Of a DNA stretch of 5,303 bases, positions 1-4,378 are shown piece after piece (position 1 is the first letter of the stretch; each line of letters opens with the position of its first letter). Position numbers and translations under genes: made by a program. This DNA is from Microbacteriaceae bacterium (lineage in GTDB: Bacteria; Actinomycetota; Actinomycetes; Actinomycetales; Microbacteriaceae), in contig JAGIAU010000078.1 in assembly GCA_017744755.1 (NCBI GenBank), positions 3,483-8,785 of the forward strand. The letters are read 5' to 3'. Below the pieces are notes generated by a model. That model was not told the DNA's origin. It searched no databases and worked only from the letters and a program-made list of their open reading frames with translations.

Positions 1-168
1 GAGGACTTCTGGCCGCCCCTGACCACCGTCCACGTCCCGACGCACGAGATGGGCGCGGAGGCGGCCCGCCTGCTGCTGGAGGGGATCGCCGCGGGCGCGC
101 AGGAGCCGATGACGCTGCGGCTGCCGGTATCGCTCATCGTCCGCGGCTCGACGGGGCCGGCGGCGTAG
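1..168 (+). CDS. LacI-family transcriptional regulator, C-terminal fragment (5' end outside window)
   Basis: Only the last 55 residues are present; the frame is open from base 1 and ends in TAG at 166-168. The fragment begins EDFWPPLTTVHVPTHEMG, continues AAEAARLLLEGI-like (here GAEAARLLLEGIAAG), and ends LPVSLIVRGSTGPAA. This is the characteristic end of LacI/GalR regulators: the 'P-x-L-T-T-V-x-x-P' strand of the periplasmic-binding-protein-like core, the helix carrying 'G-x-x-A-x-x-L-L', and the closing 'L-P-x-x-L-x-V-R-x-S-T' strand. Full-length members have about 330-350 residues with an N-terminal helix-turn-helix, which is missing here because of the window edge, not truncation. Such proteins usually repress nearby catabolic and transport genes and are released by a small sugar or nucleoside-like effector. 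LacI-type operator-like sequences at 221-234 and 2382-2395 make it the obvious candidate regulator of this locus; that link is inference. The effector cannot be predicted from this fragment. Confidence 0.88.
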   Translation, partial: EDFWPPLTTVHVPTHEMGAEAARLLLEGIAAGAQEPMTLRLPVSLIVRGSTGPAA

Positions 169-180
169 CCCGGCGCTTCC

Positions 181-199
181 CGTTCAGTCCGCCTGAACG
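181..199. repeat. Perfect inverted repeat, 7-bp arms, 5-nt loop
   Basis: CGTTCAG (181-187) and CTGAACG (193-199) are exact reverse complements around a TCCGC loop, starting 12 bases after the LacI-family stop codon. As RNA this would form a compact hairpin. No T-run follows (the next bases are CTATGGTCG), so it is a poor classical intrinsic terminator. It could be a weak terminator for the regulator gene or a protein-binding dyad upstream of the cupin gene. The odd-length centre does not fit a LacI-type operator, which usually has a central CG. Confidence 0.5.
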
Positions 200-220
200 C
201 TATGGTCGTAGCAGCGCCGA

Positions 221-234
221 TACAAACGGTTGCA
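221..234. promoter_or_regulatory. Candidate LacI-family operator upstream of the cupin gene
   Basis: The 14-mer TACAAACGGTTGCA matches the general LacI/PurR/GalR-type pattern TGCAANCGNTTGCA at 11 of 12 defined positions and has the typical central CG (227-228). It is imperfectly palindromic (10 of 14 positions). It is AT-richer than its surroundings and touches the putative Shine-Dalgarno AGGA (234-237) of the cupin gene. A weak -10-like TATGGT lies at 201-206; if that is used, transcription would start near 213 and the operator would sit just downstream, a classical blocking position. The match to the family pattern is seen directly; binding by the neighbouring regulator is inferred. Confidence 0.5.
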
Positions 235-247
235 GGAATGAGCGCTC

Positions 248-1150
248 ATGTCGAAGTTCGTCGTGCGCCGCGGCGCGGAAGCCGAGTACCTCCCGCCCGG
301 CGCGCTCATCCCCGGCGCAGCCGGGATCGCGCGCTGGCGCGCCGTCGGCGAGGCCGACGGCGCCGCGCACACCGAGTTCGGGGTGCTGCGCATCGAGCCG
401 GACGGCTCGAGCGCGACCCACGTGCACTCCTTCGAGTACAGCTTCCACGTCCTCGCCGGCGAGGTCGAGCTCGCGACGCCCGAGGCGACCGTCCGGCTCG
501 TCGCGGGCGACTACGGCGTCGTGCCGATCGGCGTGCCGCACCGCTGGCGCGGCAGCGGCCGGGAGACCGCGGTCGTCGCCGACCTCGTGACCCCGCCGGC
601 GCGCGAGCGGCACGGCTTCGACACGTTCCGCGTCGCGGAGCTGCCCGAGGCGGAGCCGCTCCCGGTGGACCCGCGCGATCCGCGCACCCGGTCGTTCGGG
701 AACATCACCGCGGCGCACATGAACCCCGGCCGCCAGTCGCAGGACGTCCTCGCGGTCTCCGCGAGCATGCGCACGGCGCTGCTCGTCTACAGCGGCATCT
801 CGCTGAAGATGATGGTCGACTCCGACCTGGGCGCGACGCTCGGCGCGATGTTCATGGTCCGGTACGAGCCCGACGGGAAGGCGGGTCCGCACGACCACCC
901 GCTCGAGGAGGCCTATCTCGTGACGGATGGCGAGGTGCTCGCGACCTTCGACGGCGAGGAGTTCCTGCTGCAGCCGGGCGACTTCGCGTGGGCGGGGGTC
1001 GGCTGCGTGCACGCCTTCGCGGCGACGGGCGCCGAGGTGACCTGGCTCGAGACGCAGGCGCCGCAGATGCCGCCGCGGCACGCCTACCGCTTCGCGCGCG
1101 ACTGGGACTACCTGGCGGAGAAGCTGGCGGGAGAGGCCGCAGGGCGGTGA
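248..1150 (+). CDS. Two-domain cupin (bicupin) protein, probable metal-dependent enzyme of unknown substrate
   Basis: This is a 300-residue protein with two beta-barrel cupin domains. Domain 1 spans roughly residues 40-115, with H58-x-H60 and E63, then G88-D and P97-H98 in the second half-motif. Domain 2 spans roughly 200-270, with H215-x-H217-x3-E221, G228, G244-D245 and H255. Domain 2 therefore has the full His/His/Glu/His metal set. In domain 1 the canonical Glu position is Tyr64, with E63 beside it, so its metal site may be altered. There is no signal peptide or membrane segment, so it should be cytoplasmic. Bicupins of this size include quercetin-dioxygenase-like proteins, (S)-ureidoglycine aminohydrolase and many uncharacterised actinobacterial proteins; I cannot choose among these. 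The ATG at 248 has AGGA (234-237) ten bases upstream. The ATG at 238 is in another frame. The MFS gene follows after 34 bases, suggesting co-transcription and a shared catabolic substrate. Confidence 0.85.
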   Translation: MSKFVVRRGAEAEYLPPGALIPGAAGIARWRAVGEADGAAHTEFGVLRIEPDGSSATHVHSFEYSFHVLAGEVELATPEATVRLVAGDYGVVPIGVPHRWRGSGRETAVVADLVTPPARERHGFDTFRVAELPEAEPLPVDPRDPRTRSFGNITAAHMNPGRQSQDVLAVSASMRTALLVYSGISLKMMVDSDLGATLGAMFMVRYEPDGKAGPHDHPLEEAYLVTDGEVLATFDGEEFLLQPGDFAWAGVGCVHAFAATGAEVTWLETQAPQMPPRHAYRFARDWDYLAEKLAGEAAGR

Positions 1151-1178
1151 CCCTTCGACTCGCTCCGCTCGCTCGGGG
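1151..1178. repeat. GC-rich interspersed-repeat-like sequence between cupin and MFS genes
   Basis: Directly after the cupin stop lies a sequence starting CCCTTCGACTCGCT and ending CTCGCTCGGGG. It contains CTCGCT twice (1159-1164 and 1168-1173, separated by CCG), and its CCC and GGGG ends can pair as an imperfect dyad. It closely resembles, from memory, the short dispersed sequences of the type CCCTTCGACTCGCTTCGCTC found many times between genes in some Microbacteriaceae and related actinobacteria. Only one copy is visible here, so the repeat nature is not shown by this window. Its right end supplies the GGGGAG (1175-1180) that looks like the Shine-Dalgarno of the MFS gene. Confidence 0.45.
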
Positions 1179-1184
1179 AGCCGC

Positions 1185-2351
1185 GTGAGGGCGCTCGGAC
1201 CCGCGGTCGTCCTGCCCTTCGCGATCTTCTGGTCGACGATCGACCGGGCGCTCGCGCTGCCGCTCGTGCCGACGATCGCGGCGGACTTCGACCATGCGAG
1301 CCTCGCCCTGACCGGCTGGGCGATCACGGGCCACGCGCTCGCCTATGCGGTGCTGCAGCTCCTCTGGGGTCCGCTGCAGACGAAGTGGGGCCGCGTGCGC
1401 GTGCTCTGGGTCTCGACCTCCCTCGCGGCGGTCGCGGGCTTCGCGAGCGCGCTCGCCCCGGACCTCCTGACCTTCGTGATCGCGCGCGTCGCCTCCGGCG
1501 GGGCGTATGCGGCGACGTTCGCCGCCGTGCTCGTCTACCTGGGCGACACGCTGCCGCCCGCGCGCCGTCCGGCCGCGATGTCGAACCTCGCGACGGCGAC
1601 GGCGCTCGGCCTCGCGGCGGGGACGCTCGGGGCCGGGGCGCTCGCGGAGGTCGTCGGCTGGCGCTGGATCTTCGGCGGCTTCGCGGTCGTCTCGGCGGTG
1701 CTCGCGGTGCTGCTCGCGCGGCAGGTCGAGCCGCCGCGGGCCGGCGAGGAGCGGATCGTCCCGCAGTTGCGGCATCTCGTGCGCAACCGCGTCGCCCTCG
1801 GCCTGTACGGCTTCACGATCCTCGAGGGGACGCTGCTCATCGGGGTCTACAACTTCGTGCCGCAGGCACTGCAGCAGACCGGGGAGGGGGCGTTCGTCTC
1901 GGGGCTCGTGACGGCCGCGTTCGGCGTCGCGGTCGTCGTCGTGAGCCAGTCGATGAAGCTCGTCGTGCGGCGGGTGCGCCCGTGGGTGTTCATGCTCGTG
2001 GGCGGCTGCTTCGCGGTGAGCGCCTTCGCCGTGCTGCTGACCGGCGTCTCGCCGGGCACGGTGCTCGCGGCGGCGGCCATGATGGGCGTCGCATGGGCGC
2101 TGTCGCACACGACGCTGCAGAACTGGATGACCGATGCGGCGACCCACGCGCGGGCGCTCGGCATGACGTTCTTCTCGATCTCGCTCATGCTCGGCGGCGC
2201 GCTCGGCGGCGCGCTCGGACAGCTCGCGGTGGACTCGCATGGCTTCCCGGCGCTGTTCCTCGGCTCGCTCGGCGGCTCGGTCGTGTTCCTGCTCGCGGGC
2301 GCGATCGGCCGCGCGAGGTACCGGCCGATCGAAGTCGTTGCCGCATCGTGA
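1185..2351 (+). CDS. Major facilitator superfamily (MFS) transporter, 12 TM
   Basis: This 388-residue, very hydrophobic integral membrane protein has about 12 predicted helices in two six-helix halves (about 6-178 and 203-375), joined by a charged cytoplasmic loop at 179-202. The loop between TM2 and TM3 (G62-P-L-Q-T-K-W-G69-R70-V-R72-V-L74) is the MFS motif A, but the usual conserved Asp is Thr66. TM5 is Gly/Ala-rich (LGLAAGTLGAGALAEVVG, 141-158), followed by WRWIF (159-163), a common MFS signature that resembles the antiporter-type motif C region. Length and layout fit a DHA1-like drug or metabolite:proton antiporter or a solute uptake carrier; the substrate cannot be read from the sequence. 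The GTG start at 1185 is supported by GGGGAG (1175-1180) four bases upstream and by the first helix beginning at once. The gene lies 34 bases after the cupin gene, probably in the same transcript. No clear terminator follows. Confidence 0.88.
   Translation: MRALGPAVVLPFAIFWSTIDRALALPLVPTIAADFDHASLALTGWAITGHALAYAVLQLLWGPLQTKWGRVRVLWVSTSLAAVAGFASALAPDLLTFVIARVASGGAYAATFAAVLVYLGDTLPPARRPAAMSNLATATALGLAAGTLGAGALAEVVGWRWIFGGFAVVSAVLAVLLARQVEPPRAGEERIVPQLRHLVRNRVALGLYGFTILEGTLLIGVYNFVPQALQQTGEGAFVSGLVTAAFGVAVVVVSQSMKLVVRRVRPWVFMLVGGCFAVSAFAVLLTGVSPGTVLAAAAMMGVAWALSHTTLQNWMTDAATHARALGMTFFSISLMLGGALGGALGQLAVDSHGFPALFLGSLGGSVVFLLAGAIGRARYRPIEVVAAS
2190..2218 (+). repeat. 12-bp in-frame tandem repeat inside the MFS gene (two full copies plus part)
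   Basis: CTCGGCGGCGCG occurs twice head to tail (2190-2213), followed by CTCGG. It encodes LGGALGGALG (residues 336-345) in TM11 of the MFS protein. Repeated small residues favour tight helix packing, so this may be selected for protein structure; slippage could change copy number without breaking the frame. Confidence 0.6.
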
Positions 2352-2372
2352 CCCTCCCGTGTTCACCCTGAC

Positions 2373-2401
2373 TTGACACTCTGCAATCGATCGCTGATCC
2401 T
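2373..2401 (+). promoter_or_regulatory. Candidate sigma70-type promoter of the liv-type operon
   Basis: TTGACA (2373-2378) is a perfect consensus -35 hexamer. After a 17-bp spacer comes GATCCT (2396-2401), which keeps the important A at position 2 and T at position 6 of a -10 hexamer. The pair lies in the 108-bp gap between the MFS stop and the livH-like start. It would give a transcription start near 2408 and a leader of about 52 bases. The -10 is weak, so the promoter may need an activator or be low in basal strength. A LacI-type operator-like sequence fills the spacer. Confidence 0.5.
2382..2395. promoter_or_regulatory. Candidate LacI-family operator inside the liv promoter spacer
   Basis: TGCAATCGATCGCT matches the LacI-type pattern TGCAANCGNTTGCA at 10 of 12 defined positions. 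It has a central CG (2388-2389) and a palindromic core (ATCGAT), with 10 of 14 positions symmetric. It lies wholly between the -35 (2373-2378) and -10 (2396-2401) hexamers, where a bound protein would exclude RNA polymerase. It shares TRCAANCGNTYGCW with the site at 221-234. Control by the adjacent LacI-family regulator is inferred from similarity and location. Confidence 0.45.
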
Positions 2402-2406
2402 GTTGG

Positions 2407-2423
2407 GACCGGTCACCGACCGG
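2407..2423. repeat. Inverted and direct GACCGG repeat at the predicted liv transcription start
   Basis: CCGGTC (2409-2414) and GACCGG (2418-2423) form a perfect 6-bp inverted repeat around ACC. GACCGG also occurs at 2407-2412, so the same block contains two direct copies 11 bp apart, about one helical turn, and the 8-bp palindrome GACCGGTC (2407-2414). It begins at or just before the predicted start near 2408. It could be a second operator, or a small hairpin at the 5' end of the mRNA. No T-run follows, so a terminator for the MFS gene is unlikely. Confidence 0.45.
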
Positions 2424-2459
2424 CGACCACCCTCGAAGAAGCGGAAGGCCTAGGCGCAC

Positions 2460-3314
2460 GTGCTCATCGCTCAGCAGATCCTGAACGGGCTCAGCTTCGG
2501 CGCCACCCTGTTCCTCCTCGCCAGCGGGCTGACCCTCGTGTTCGGCCTCATGCGGATCGTGAACATGGCGCACGGCGCGTTCTACATGCTCGGCGGCTAC
2601 GTCGGGATCGCCGTCTCCGCGATCTCCGGGAACCTCCTCGTCGGTCTCGTCGCCGCGATCGCCGTCGTCGGCGTCCTCGCCTTCATCGTCGAGATCGGCC
2701 TGCTGCGCTTCGTCCGCGGGCAGGAGCTGCCCGAGGTGCTCCTCACGATCGGCGTCAGCTTCGTCGTCGCCGACGTCTGCCTCTGGATCTTCGGCGGCGA
2801 CCCGCAGCAGCTGCCGAACGCGGTGCGCCCGCAGGGGACGCTCACCATCGGCACGTTCTCCGCCCCCTGGTACTCGCTCTTCGTCATCGGCGTCGCGCTC
2901 GTCATCGGCATCGCCCTCGCGCTCGTCCAGACGAGGACGCGCGTCGGCGCCATCGTCCGCGCGGGCGTCGACAACCGCGAGGTCATCTCGGCGATGGGCG
3001 TGAACATCCGATGGGTGTTCACCGGCATGTTCGTCGTCGGCGCCGCGCTCGCCGCGATCGGCGGCACGATCGGCGCGGGCAGGACGCCCATCCTGCAGGG
3101 CGTGCAGAACGAGGTCCTGCTCTACGCCCTCGTCGTCATCATCATCGGCGGGCTCGGCAGCATCGCAGGCGCCGCGGTCGGCAGCGCCGTCATCGGGCTC
3201 ATCGACGTCTTCGCGAAGACGTACATCCCCGAGCTCTCCTACTTCACCGTCTTCCTGCCGATGGCGCTCGTCCTCGTCATCCGGCCGCAGGGTCTCTTCG
3301 GGAGGACCGCATGA
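2460..3314 (+). CDS. livH: LivH-like permease of a branched-chain-amino-acid-type (HAAT) ABC importer
   Basis: This 284-residue inner-membrane permease forms, with the LivM-like partner, the translocation channel of a HAAT-family ABC importer. The N-terminus shows the family hallmark QQILNGLSFGATLFLLASGL (5-24), followed by TLVFGLMRIVNMAHG (25-39). The cytoplasmic loop RTRVGAIVRAGVDNREVISA (159-178), running on to GVNI, is the EAA-like segment that docks on the ATPase. The C-terminus ends in the conserved RPQGLFG (275-281). Length is normal for LivH. The GTG at 2460 is chosen because the LivH family starts only a few residues before Q-Q-x-x-N-G. GGAAGG (2443-2448) lies 11 bases upstream, a rather long spacing. 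A candidate promoter precedes it, and livM overlaps its end by four bases. The substrate could be a branched-chain amino acid, but this family also takes up urea, amides and aromatic acids, so the symbol denotes family only. Confidence 0.93.
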   Translation: MLIAQQILNGLSFGATLFLLASGLTLVFGLMRIVNMAHGAFYMLGGYVGIAVSAISGNLLVGLVAAIAVVGVLAFIVEIGLLRFVRGQELPEVLLTIGVSFVVADVCLWIFGGDPQQLPNAVRPQGTLTIGTFSAPWYSLFVIGVALVIGIALALVQTRTRVGAIVRAGVDNREVISAMGVNIRWVFTGMFVVGAALAAIGGTIGAGRTPILQGVQNEVLLYALVVIIIGGLGSIAGAAVGSAVIGLIDVFAKTYIPELSYFTVFLPMALVLVIRPQGLFGRTA

Positions 3315-4336
3315 GCAACCCCGGTACGCGCGCGACCCCGGTCGTCCGACCCGCGACGGGGCTCATCCCGGCGCGCCTCGGCGGCGGTGGCGGGTTCTTC
3401 CGCTCGCGGACGTTCCAGCTCGTCGGCCTCGGCGTCGTCCTCGCCGTCGGCATCGCGCTGCCCTACCTCGGCACGAACTCGTTCGCCATCTCGCTCACCT
3501 CGACGATCCTCATCGCCGCGATCCTCGCCTCGAGCGTCAACTTCCTCGTCGGCGAGGGCGGCATGGCCTCCCTCGGCCACGGCGCTATCGCGGGCGCCGC
3601 GGCGTACGGCGCCGGCTGGGCGTCGAAGCAGGGCATGGACGTCGGCATGCAGGTCGTGCTGGCGCTCGCCGTGACGCTCGTCGTCTCCTTCGTCTACGGC
3701 GTCCTCTCGATGCGCACGAGCGGCATCTACTTCCTCATGGTGACGCTCGCCGTCGGCATGCTCATCTTCGGCCTCGCCTCGAAGTACACGACCGTCACGA
3801 ACGGCGACACGGGCATCTCCGGCATCGCGCGCCCCGAGTTCCTCGGCGAGTACTGGACCTACTACTACTTCGTCCTGGCGATGTTCGTCGTGTCGACCGC
3901 GCTGCTCTGGATCGTCGGCCGCTCGCCGTTCGGCGCGTCGCTGCGCGGCATCCGCGACTCGGAGAGCCGCATGCGCAGCCTCGGCTACGGGGTCGCCTGG
4001 TACAAGGTCGGCGCGTTCATGATCTCCGGCTTCATCGCCGGGCTCGCGGGCCTGCTGTCGGTCTGGCACACCGGCTTCGTGAGCCCGACCTCGACGGGCG
4101 TCGAACGTTCCGTGCTGCTCATCGTCATGGTCATCCTCGGCGGCGTCGGCACGACGCTCGGCCCGCTCATCGGCGCGGCGATCGTCGTCCTCATCGAGAA
4201 CGTGCTCTCCAGCTACGTCGACCGCTGGCAGCTCATCCTCGGCCTCATCTTCATCGCCGTCATCCTCTTCGCCAGGGCGGGCATCGCGGGCAGCATCGCG
4301 AAGCTCGTCCGGCGCGGCCGACGCCGACCCGCCTGA
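3311..4336 (+). CDS. livM: LivM-like permease of a HAAT-type ABC importer
   Basis: This 341-residue membrane protein is the second channel subunit. A polar, glycine-containing N-terminal segment of about 33 residues (GGGGG at 24-28) precedes the first helix. Family landmarks follow in order: NFLVGEGGMASLGHGAIAGA (77-96); TSGIYFLMVTLAVGMLIFG (136-154) with a downstream NGDTGISG; and the ATPase-contacting loop RSPFGASLRGIRDSESRMRS (204-223) followed by LGYGVAWYK. The basic tail RRGRRRP (334-340) should be cytoplasmic. The ATG at 3311 overlaps the livH stop as ATGA, and GGAGGA (3301-3306) lies four bases upstream, so translation is probably coupled to livH. The same frame stays open upstream to 3011, but that part reads through livH in another frame as Arg/His-rich sequence, so the upstream start is rejected. 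The binding-protein gene follows after 42 bases. Substrate unknown; family assignment is secure. Confidence 0.93.
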   Translation: MSNPGTRATPVVRPATGLIPARLGGGGGFFRSRTFQLVGLGVVLAVGIALPYLGTNSFAISLTSTILIAAILASSVNFLVGEGGMASLGHGAIAGAAAYGAGWASKQGMDVGMQVVLALAVTLVVSFVYGVLSMRTSGIYFLMVTLAVGMLIFGLASKYTTVTNGDTGISGIARPEFLGEYWTYYYFVLAMFVVSTALLWIVGRSPFGASLRGIRDSESRMRSLGYGVAWYKVGAFMISGFIAGLAGLLSVWHTGFVSPTSTGVERSVLLIVMVILGGVGTTLGPLIGAAIVVLIENVLSSYVDRWQLILGLIFIAVILFARAGIAGSIAKLVRRGRRRPA

Positions 4337-4363
4337 CCACCAACCCCCTGCAGCACTCATTCG

Positions 4364-4370
4364 AAAGGAA
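4364..4370 (+). promoter_or_regulatory. Ribosome binding site that selects the binding-protein start
   Basis: AAAGGAA lies 8 bases before the ATG at 4379, an ideal spacing. Two further in-frame ATGs (4385 and 4391) follow closely; they would be 14 and 20 bases away, so 4379 is preferred. The 42-bp gap after livM shows no terminator hairpin or promoter I can support, consistent with one livHM-binding-protein transcript. Confidence 0.65.
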
Positions 4371-4378
4371 CACGCACG

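Noticed and set aside
202..1188. 328-residue Arg-rich + strand frame overlapping the cupin gene
   Set aside because: Alternate-frame shadow of the cupin gene; composition dominated by Arg and Ala with no motif.
200..1327. 375-residue open frame on the - strand opposite the cupin gene
   Set aside because: Low-complexity Arg/Val/Glu/Ala composition, no motif, wholly antisense to the bicupin.
2352..2459. Riboswitch or attenuator in the livH leader
   Set aside because: The predicted leader is only about 52 bases, with one 6-bp dyad and no T-run; nothing resembles a known riboswitch core or a leader peptide rich in branched-chain codons.
852..2573. 573-residue open frame on the - strand opposite the cupin and MFS genes
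   Set aside because: It is rich in Arg/Glu/His/Asp/Ala in a low-complexity way, has no recognisable domain, and runs antisense to two genes with clear family motifs. This is the usual shadow of GC-rich codon third positions.
3011..3310. Upstream 100-codon extension of the livM frame
   Set aside because: It overlaps livH in another frame and reads as Arg/His-rich nonsense. The ATG at 3311 with GGAGGA and the ATGA overlap is the natural start.
3239..4360. 373-residue acidic open frame on the - strand opposite livM
   Set aside because: Asp/Glu/Ala/Arg-rich reverse-frame translation of a hydrophobic membrane-protein gene; no domain or start signal supports it.
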